Below are positions 56,520 to 64,000 of a stretch of 64,000 bases of DNA, in pieces. Source of the DNA: Areca catechu (Eukaryota; Streptophyta; Magnoliopsida; Arecales; Arecaceae). Location of the stretch: contig CM038052.1 of the NCBI GenBank assembly GCA_021397845.1, forward strand, positions 147,616,854-147,680,853, given 5' to 3'. The position numbers were made by a program, and so were the translations under genes. The first letter of the stretch is position 1; each line of letters begins with the position of its first letter. The notes under the pieces were generated by a model. It searched no databases. It was not told the DNA's origin and saw only the letters and a program-made list of their open reading frames with translations.

Positions 56520-58396
56520 AATGATTTTTTTTTATCATTATCCCCGAAGGTCACAGTCCTTCCATTCATTGCTTCAAGAGAAGTGAATTGCTTCACATCT
56601 CCCGTCATGTGCCTTGAGCAACCACTATTAAGATACCAAAGTCTTTTGTTCTCCTTGGTTGCAAGAGACACCTGCAATAAAAATCAAGCTTTGTTTTTAG
56701 GTATCCAAGCCAACTTTGGTCCTTTAGGGTTAGCACTTAAAATGGTTCCTTTTGGAACCCATACTTTTTCAAAAAAATTGATTTTTCTTAAATTATATTG
56801 AAAAGATTTATGACCTTGCTTTTTATATGAAAAACATGTTAAGCTAGAAGATGCAGAAATAAAAAAGTTTTTAAAGTACTTTTGTTGTTTTTGTGGTCTA
56901 TAGCATAATCTTGCTTTATTGAAAATGGCTCTTTGACTATTCAAAAGTAGGTTTAGTTTTTCTAAACTATAAGTAAATTTTTCAATAAAAGGCTTCATTT
57001 TATCAAGTTCATTTTTGTACTTTACATTTTCTAATTCCAAATCTTTATTTTTCTTCAAAAGATCACCATTAGAAATAACGATTTTGAATCTTTTCAAAAC
57101 TTCAATTTTCATTGTCAAAGCATTGTTTTTCTTTTCTAAAATATCTAATTTAGTTTTCAAATCACTAACTTCATTCAACAAGAAATTGTTTTCAAGAGAA
57201 AAACTATTTACATGCTTTTTCAACCTTTTATTTTCAGATAGAATCATTTTATAATCATGCATAAGTTCATCAAAATCATTTCTAAGATCATCAAAGATAA
57301 AATCTATTTCGGTATTGAAATTTACCTTATCTTGCTCTTGATGTGCCATAAGATAAAGATTTGCAACTTCTATTTGCTCTTCTTCAGAACTGGAGTCTTA
57401 ACTATCACTCCGGGTGGCCATCATTATTTTCTTTCTTAACTTCTTCCTTGACTTCTTTAGGAGAGGGCAATCAAACTTGTAGTGACCCGGCTTCTTGCAC
57501 TCAAAGCATGTTGGTATATCCTTCTCCTTTTCTTTCTCTTTCTCTTTTCTTTTTTCTTTTGATTGAAATTTTTTCTTGTAAGGGAACTTCCTCCTCTTCA
57601 TGAATCTTCTAAATTTTCTAGTAAGAAGGGCTTATTTACCTTCTTCTTCTTCTTCTTCGGACTCATCAATTGAGGATTCTTCTTGTATGTTTGATTTGAA
57701 TGCAATCCCCTTTTTTTTTTATCCATGTCCATTGACTTTTATTTCAAATTCAGCTCATAAGTCATGAGCGATCCAACCAGCTGCTCTAAAGGTAGCTTGT
57801 CAGTGTCCTTGGCTTCTTGAATTGCGGTCATCTTCGAATCCCACGATGTTAGAAATGACCTGAGGATTTTATTCACAAGATCAGCGTTAGACATCACTCT
57901 TTCCTAAACTTCTCATTCCATTTACAATATTTGTAAATCTAGTGTACATGTCAGTGATTGACTCATTAGGTTCCATTCAGAATATTTCACAAGTATGCAC
58001 TAACATGTTCACCTTAGTATTTTTTACTTGATCGATACCCTCATGGAAAACTTCAAGTGTGTCCCATATTTTTTTAGCTGAAATGCATGCAGATATTCTA
58101 TTGAATTCACTAGGATCTAATGCATAATAAAGGAGATTCATTGCCTTAGCATTGATCTCGGATTGCTTAATGTCATTTTCATCCCAATCCTCTTCGAGCT
58201 TTGGGATGGAAACACCATTAACCACAACTGAAGGAATATGAGGACCTTTATCTACAACTCTCCATAAATTATAATCAATAGAATATATATAAATTCTCAT
58301 CCTAGTTTTTCAATATGTATAATTTGATCCATTGAAAAATAGAGGTCTATTTGAGGCTTGACCCTTAACTATGCTAGTACCAATAGGGGCTGCCAT
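56520..58396 (-). pseudogene. Element K gag and protease
   Basis: Gag starts at Met 58396 (MAAPIGTSIVKGQASNRPLF). It has DUF4219/UBN2-type text (ALDPSEFNRISACISAKKIW), a Lys-rich linker, a zinc knuckle CFECKKPGHYKFDC at about 57455-57510, a long coiled coil (57349-56900, LLNEVSDLKTKLDILEKKNN) and a second degraded knuckle (CFSYKKQGHKSFQYN). Protease: LWYLNSGCSRHMTGD, where the family has YLDSGCS; the AAT codon is at 56627-56629. Stops and a frameshift in an A-rich run near 56530 break it. Confidence 0.88.
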
Positions 58397-58438
58397 AGAT
58401 CTTTACTCAAGGTAGTAAAGCCTATATACTGAGAATAG

Positions 58439-58453
58439 GGCTCTGATACCACT
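58439..58453 (-). other. Primer-binding site of element K (tRNA-iMet)
   Basis: Minus strand AGTGGTATCAGAGCC next to the 5' LTR end. Confidence 0.88.
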
Positions 58454-60029
58454 TGTTGCCCAGTAAGCAACCCAAGAGGGGGATGAATTGGGTCTCTAAA
58501 AAATTATTACTTGATGCAATGCAATACTGTGCAATCCAATCCAACAATTAATTAAGGTACTATAAATTCAAATGTAATGCTCTTAAGTAAAATTATATCA
58601 AAAATAAAGAGCAAGAAATGAAAGAGCAAGTAGAGAGAATGATCAACCACAAAGACAAAGAACTATAGTGGTTCGGTGCTATCCAATGCACCTACATCCA
58701 CTCCCCAAGATTTTCTTGGAAATTCATTATAATCTTCATCGATTATAGTTGATTAGTTTTCCAGGCTCACTAATCAAAAACCTAACTTGTTTTCACAAGG
58801 CTCACAAGTCAAAATCTCACTTGGTTTTACGGGCTAACCAAGAATCTAAATAGTTTTAAGGCTCACCACCAACCTTCTTTGATTTTCTGGGTTAACCAAG
58901 AATCTAATTGGTTTTCAAAGGCTCACCAATAATCTCCTTGGTTTTACAATAGGCTAACCAAGAACCCTTACAACAAATAAGAGTTTGAAGTAATGAGAAT
59001 AAAAGCTTTCTAATAAAAAGCGGGTATCTCTTTGAAGCTCGATATTGTAATGCTTTTGAACTTGTTGAAACCTCTTTGATTGCTCAAGAAAGATTGATCT
59101 TTAATGCTCTTGAAGGCTCTTGAATGCTTGGAGGCTTGCTTTTGCTTGAAAGTGGTTGAATCTTCAATAAATAGGAGTGAATGCTCTATTTTCTTCTCTC
59201 TTGGATGCTTCTATCTCATTCTCATCAATAATAATTATTTTGATTTGATTTGGAGTATATATATACCTTTCCAATGCCTCAAATCTGGTTTCTAGCCATT
59301 AGACTTGAAAATCTAGCCATTGGAGGGCAAAAGGATCGAGTTCTGCGTTTGAAAAACTAGATGTTACTGTTTCCATAACTCCATGTATCGACACTTCAGG
59401 TTGTGGGTTGACACTTCAGGTCGACACTTGAACTTCTTGAATCGATGCCCAGTTAAAAAATCTTTAATCTGGTTCTCTGAAAATCTCAGATGTGTCGATA
59501 CTTTCTCAGGTAAGTCGACACTTTAAGTCGACACTTTGCTTCCATGTATCGACACTTCTGCAGTTCTTCAAATTCACCAAGTTCTGTGATTTGAAAATCT
59601 CAGGCGATGAGCTGATTCATGTGTCGACACCTTGAGTCGACACTTCAGGTCCTTGTGTTGACACTTCAGCCATGCCATCTAAAACATTTTTTGCATACCG
59701 ACTTGAGTCGATACTTCACTTCCATGTATCGATACTTGGTGTCATGTGTCGATACTTTGAGTCGACACCTCACTGAATTCTTTACAAAAATGTCTGAACT
59801 TGTGCTGAAACAAAATTATACTTCACTCTATTAACCATTCAAGCAAACTTTGACTGTCTAAGTCCTCTTTGAACAGATTTTTTCATCTAAGCTTGGCTTA
59901 TTCAATTAAACAAACTTCTTCAAATTTGTGAGCACCTTTTTCTATAAAAACATACTTCAAGGAAATCATTAGTACTCAACTTATACTTAACCGTTTTGCT
60001 TATCATCAAAATCAATAACAGAGTCAATA
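58454..60029 (-). repeat. 5' LTR of element K
   Basis: Direct repeat of 48732-50306. It shares the TATA box (about 59255) and the GTCGACAC motifs (59385-59770). Its outer end reads CAATA instead of CAACA. Confidence 0.92.
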
Positions 60030-60034
60030 TGAAT
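60030..60034. repeat. Target-site copy TGAAT of element K (right)
   Basis: Pairs with 48727-48731. Confidence 0.65.
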
Positions 60035-61283
60035 AATTGAAAATGTTTCAATTAAAATTGATAAACTTAATTATGAATTAAGTTGTCTAATAAACTTTTA
60101 AGATTTAGGAATGTGATTTAGAATTTTAAGACATGATCATAACCTTGGGTTAATTGGGTTAGCTATGATTAAGTCCTTAATTGGGTTAGACCTAAGTTTA
60201 GATGAAATGGATTAAATAGAGAATAAGTCCAATCAAATATTGTATCAGGTCTCTTCTCTATAGATCACTCTAATTAGTTAGTTTGATCGGTCCATACATC
60301 TAAATAGACTTGATTTTTGGCTTCATGGTGAACCCGAGTCTTTAGATTAGTCCATTGAGTCTAGTAAACTAATTGATGTTTAAGGTAAGTCTGACATCTT
60401 GATCAAGGTTCTTCGGGGCTAACTCTTACTTGGCCAACTTAAGGTTGGTGTCAAAGGCAAGAGGCTTACTTGGCATAATCCATCCCTTGATCTCACTTAC
60501 CTGGTCAATGTGGTGAACCAGAATTGATTGGATAACTTGTTGATTCGAGTTAACCCATGTCAACTAAAGTTAATCAGTCATGACTGATTATTAGGTGCCC
60601 AAGGACCAATTGATCATGAACCCCTCTATGAGATAGTGGGAGGTTTCTTGATTAGGTCCATGTCCTCTCTTAATGTGTCATAATGAATTAAATCCTCTAA
60701 ATTATTAGGTCCTTTAAAAGACAAAGTTATAAGATAACCTAGTCTTAGCCTCCCATTAAGTGGATGGTGATGAATCCATTAGTAGGATGATCATCGGCAA
60801 ATCCAAAGATCGGGTGGTCATCAGACTAGTGGAATTGCCATTCATAATATGATGGCTTAGTGTAACTATCTTAACAAGTGGTCAGGTTAGCGAGCCAAAG
60901 TCGGGCTTGATCATTCATTAGTTAGAAGCATTGAAGTCAGTCACATTAATGGTTGGACCTAACTAGGACCTTCAATTGGAGGCCCAAAGGTCGATTGATT
61001 GGCACCCTAGGGCAAAAATTATTTACTAGAAATTGTTTCGAGAATTAATTGGTTATGAACCTACCTTTAGATGCACATGGATTGGCTACCCAAAGTCGGG
61101 CTCATGTGTAATCTATTGGATTCTAGTACTCACTAAGAAGTAAGTGTTATTCTTTGGATTGGAGTGTAGAGGCTACCAGTCTGTACAAAATAGTGGAAGA
61201 AATATTTAGACTAAAGTCCATGTCTTTAGGATGTTAATAATTCATATACACTAATATTTTTTGAGATTTTTTTTTTTTGGATT
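60035..61283 (+). other. Leader of element J, second part
   Basis: Continues 48636-48731 after the K insertion. Homologous to the leaders at 14695-16229 and 32725-34279. No gene. Confidence 0.75.
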
Positions 61284-62130
61284 ATGTCTACTAGTCTATC
61301 ACTCCGATCATTGCTTGATCATGACAAACTTATAGGTCCCAACTTTGATAACTGGTATCAAAGACTTAGAATAGTTTTGGAGCATGAAAGGATCCTATAT
61401 ATGATATCGGATCCTACACCTGAGGAACCTGCTGCCAATACCCGTACTGCAATCAGGGATGCTTATCAAAAGTGGATCTCTGACTGCACTACGATGCGAT
61501 GTATTATGTTGGCGGTGATGAACAATGAGTTCAATCACAGGTTCGAGGAAGCCCAGCCAGAGGAGATCCTTTAAAAGTTGAAGGAGTCTTTTGGCACACT
61601 TGATGATGTTGAGTGGTATAGGATTTTCTCTGCCATTTTCAGCACTCGGATGTATGATGAAGCATTAGTCACTGATCAGGTACTGTACATGATGAAGTTG
61701 ATTGAGCATTTGGGCAAGCTCGGATTTTTCTTGCATGAGCAGCTAGGGAAAGATGCGATTTTGAATTCCTTGCCTCCCTCCTACTTGGACTTTCTCGATA
61801 ACTACAAATTGAATAGGCCTATAGTAAACTACCACGATTTGTTGGGTTTACTGTAGACCTATGAGAAATATCACCAGCTCAATAAAGGGTTGGTGAACCT
61901 AGTGGGAGGCAGTGCGGCAGGACGTCGTCCCTTTGGAAAAAAGAAAAAAAGGAATAAATCCAGGAAGGTGTAAAGTGCTGGGCCTAGTCAGATGAGGCAG
62001 AAAGCCGATCAAAGTAAGGCAGAGCACTTCTATTGCAAGAAATAGGGTCATTGGAGGAGGAACTGTCTTGCCTACCTTGCTACTCTTGACCCGAATAGGC
62101 AGAAGAAGAGAAAGCAACAAGCTATTGCAA
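61284..62130 (+). pseudogene. Element J gag
   Basis: Starts at 61284 (MSTSLSLRSLLDHDKLIG) and runs through WYQRLRIVLEHERIL and EQLGKDAILNSLPPSYLDFL. Stops at 61572 (TAA in IL*KLKE), 61854 and in the zinc knuckle (FYCKK*GHWRRNC near 62040). It aligns throughout with 14694-13870 and uses the same start. Confidence 0.9.
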
Positions 62131-62381
62131 CACAAGGTAATTATATGATAACTCCTTATAATTTCTCTATATGTGATACTACTAATTGAGTATTGGATAC
62201 CGGAAGTTCTATTCATATTTGTAATTCTTTGCAAGGGCTTCAAGTTAATAAGAGATTCGAGGATGGTGAGGAATTCTTGAACGTGGAAAATGAAAGCCAA
62301 GATTCAGTCCTGGCATTGAAAGTTATCAAGCTAGTTTTCGAGTCTTGTAATGTCATTTTAAATGACTATCATTACTATTAA
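62130..62381 (+). pseudogene. Element J protease
   Basis: VLDTGSSIHICNSLQGLQVN near 62192 keeps the catalytic Asp, unlike the equivalent copy at 13780. A TGA directly precedes it (TN*VLDTG, from TGG). Confidence 0.8.
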
Positions 62382-62499
62382 TAACTATCATTATTGTCCA
62401 TCTTTCCTTATGAATGTCATTTCTGTAGGCCAGTTGGCTAATAAAAATTATGAATTTTCAATAAAGAATGATTTTTTTCAATCATTGTGAATGGTGTGA

Positions 62500-63445
62500 A
62501 ACTTATGGATGGATGTTTAAGTAATGGCATGTACTTACTGTCATGACCTGTTATAGTAATGACTATTTCTTGCAAATGCCCTAGGATAGATAATGCCAGC
62601 GATACTTATTTCTGGCATTGTAGGCTTGGTCATATTAATAAGAACAGGATCAACAAGTTAGTTGGAGAAGGTCTCATAAACATTAGTAATTATGAATCAC
62701 TGCCAAATTATGAATCTTGTCTTCTTGGTAAAATGACCAAGTCACCTTTTACTAGAAAAGATGAGCGAGCCAATGATATTCTTAGTCTGGTACATACTGA
62801 TATATGTGGACCAATGAATATCAGTGATAGTGGTGGGTATAACTATTTCATTATATTTATCAAAGACCTATCCAGGTATGGTTATGTCTTCTTAATGAGA
62901 TATAAATCTGAGTCATTTAAAATGTTCAAATGATATCGTAATGAAGTAGAAAAATAAACTAGGAAGTTTATTAAAACCCTTCAATCAGATCGAGGTGGTG
63001 AGTATATTTCTGGTGAGTTTCTAACTTATCTTAAGAAAAATGGGATTCTTTCTCAATGGACTCCTCCAGGGATACCTCAGTTAAATGGAGTGTCTGAAAA
63101 GAGGAATCGGACTCTATTAGATATGGTTCGATCCATGATGGGCTTAGCCACTCTACCTATATCCTTTTGGGAATATGCTCTTGAGTGAGCATGTTATCTT
63201 CTGAATAAGGTTCCTAGTAAATCTATTGACAAAACTTCATATGAGATATGGACTGGACGTAAGCCAACACTTTCACATCTTCAGGTTTGAGGGTGTTCGG
63301 CTTATGTCAAATATTTGTAGACAGATAAACTTGGACCTAGGGTCTGGCAAGTACCTCTTTGTTGAGTCTAAAGGATATTTCTTGTATCTGCCTGAGGAAC
63401 ATAGAGTGTTCGTCAATCTTAGGGCTACTTTTTGGAAAGGGAGTA
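62500..63445 (+). pseudogene. Element J integrase, truncated
   Basis: Zinc region FWHCRLGHINKNRINKLVGE...YESCLLGKM (first Cys now Tyr), core HTDICGPM, QSDRGGEYISGEF and SEKRNRTLLDMVRSMM: three catalytic acids present. Stops at 62931 and other sites break it. It ends in the GYFLYLPEE segment, where the LTR at 63446 begins. RT and RNase H would lie beyond the window. Confidence 0.88.
63441..63445. repeat. Presumed target-site copy GAGTA (left only)
   Basis: Five bases before the LTR at 63446; the partner is off the window. Confidence 0.4.
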
Positions 63446-64000
63446 TGTTGGCCCGTGATGAAGCAATCCAAGAGGGGAGGTGAATTGGGTTTTATAAAAC
63501 TTTTGAAACTATTTCAACAAGTATGTACTGATTGTAATTAAGTACTTGTATTTTGCCAAAGTGTTTGTGTGCTTAATGAAAATATGCAACAGAATTAACA
63601 AAGTAAATGCAAGAGTAAAGAAGCAATAAATAAGAGCAATCACAAACACAAGAATATATAGTGGTTCGGTGCACTCCAAGGCACCTACATCCACTCTCCA
63701 TATTTTCCTAGGATATTTCATTATAATCACCAAGATTATAGTTGATTAGTTTTTCGAGCTCACTAATCAAAACATAACTTATTTTTCTGGGCTTACAAGT
63801 CAAAACCCCTTATTGGTTTTATAAGTTCGGCTAACCAACAACCTCCGATGGTTTTATGAGCTCACCAACAATCTAGTTGGTTTTATAGGATATTGACCCT
63901 GGAATGATTTTGATGATCACAAAATATTGGAGCCTATATTTGATACTAACTCTTTTCAATTACTTGAGTAGTTTTGTAAGAAATTGGTTACCTTTAGTTT
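63446..64000 (-). repeat. SIRE-like LTR, partial, runs off the window
   Basis: Starts TGTTGGCCCGTGATGAAGCA and shares blocks with element K's LTR (CCAAGAGGGG.GGTGAATTGGG; AGTGGTTCGGTGC; GATTATAGTTGATTAGTTTT). It is therefore a related but distinct family, in the same orientation as K. Confidence 0.75.

Larger units (their letters stand above)
48732..60029 (-). mobile_element. Element K: SIRE/Maximus-type Ty1-copia with extra ORF
   Basis: 11.3 kb with LTRs of about 1,575 bp (48732-50306 and 58454-60029), iMet primer site, purine tract, long gag, protease, integrase, RT-RNase H and an additional ORF between RNase H and the 3' LTR. The size, gag type (zinc knuckle plus coiled coil), integrase text and the extra 3' ORF all point to the SIRE lineage. 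LTRs differ at about 7-8% in the first 245 bp, so it is the oldest of the three dated copies. It sits in the leader of element J. Confidence 0.9.
23191..63445 (+). mobile_element. Element J: Angela-like copia, split by nested insertions
   Basis: Reconstructed from the LTR pieces 23191-23817 and 47353-48618, the iMet primer site 48620-48635, the leader 48636-48731 plus 60035-61283, gag, protease and integrase to 63445. Interruptions are the gypsy complex (23818-47352), the SIRE-like element K (48732-60029) and the LTR starting at 63446. That the two LTR pieces form one LTR is my inference from matching positions against the 42157 LTR. The coding part is plainly one element. Confidence 0.6.

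Noticed and set aside
1..64000. Host genes, rRNA, tRNA, CRISPR arrays or bacterial operons
   Set aside because: Nothing with host-gene motifs was seen; every recognisable protein segment belongs to a transposable element.

Overview
This 64 kb window is plant nuclear DNA made almost entirely of transposable elements. I find no host gene, rRNA, tRNA or CRISPR array. The element families (Angela-type and SIRE-type Ty1-copia, Tat-type and chromovirus-type Ty3-gypsy, CACTA/En-Spm) and the LTR sequences suggest a monocot. A palm is my best guess from memory of similar LTRs, and it cannot be proved from this window. All coding regions carry stops, frameshifts or deletions, so the window looks like silenced heterochromatin.

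Layout. 90-990: a long imperfect inverted repeat with a tandem duplication in its right arm. About 1076-3515: an Angela-like LTR on the minus strand. 3647-7218: a decayed CACTA transposase gene (Transpos_assoc, TNP2, DUF4218, DUF4216) with a 542-bp exon-containing tandem duplication. From 7219: a Tat-lineage gypsy element (plus strand) with a minisatellite in its LTR; it resumes at 19533 and runs to 23190, where it is interrupted in its second RNase H. Inside it lies a solo LTR (7933-8464 plus 18528-19527, target duplication TGATG). Inside that solo LTR is a complete 10-kb minus-strand Angela-type copia element (8465-18522, target duplication GAAGG).

From 23191 to 63445 lies what I read as one plus-strand Angela-type copia element, called J here. 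Its 5' LTR (23191-23817 plus 47353-48618) is split by a complex of chromovirus-like gypsy elements (about 23818-47352). That complex holds a second minus-strand Angela-type element, called H (26635 to about 36498), a solo copia LTR (42157-44051, target duplication ATATG) and a small solo LTR (46640-47276). The leader of J is interrupted by a minus-strand SIRE-type copia element, called K (48732-60029), which carries an extra ORF 3' of pol. The integrase of J is interrupted at 63446 by another SIRE-like LTR that runs off the window.

LTR divergence in the stretches I compared by eye is about 2% for the 8465-18522 element, 4-5% for H and 7-8% for K. This gives a relative insertion order. Points worth a second look: the K extra ORF, kept in one frame over 626 codons apart from TAG/TGA stops; the AAGTGTCGACACTT palindromes shared by unrelated LTR families; the transition-type damage at catalytic residues; the modular gypsy LTRs; and the 5' inverted repeat.
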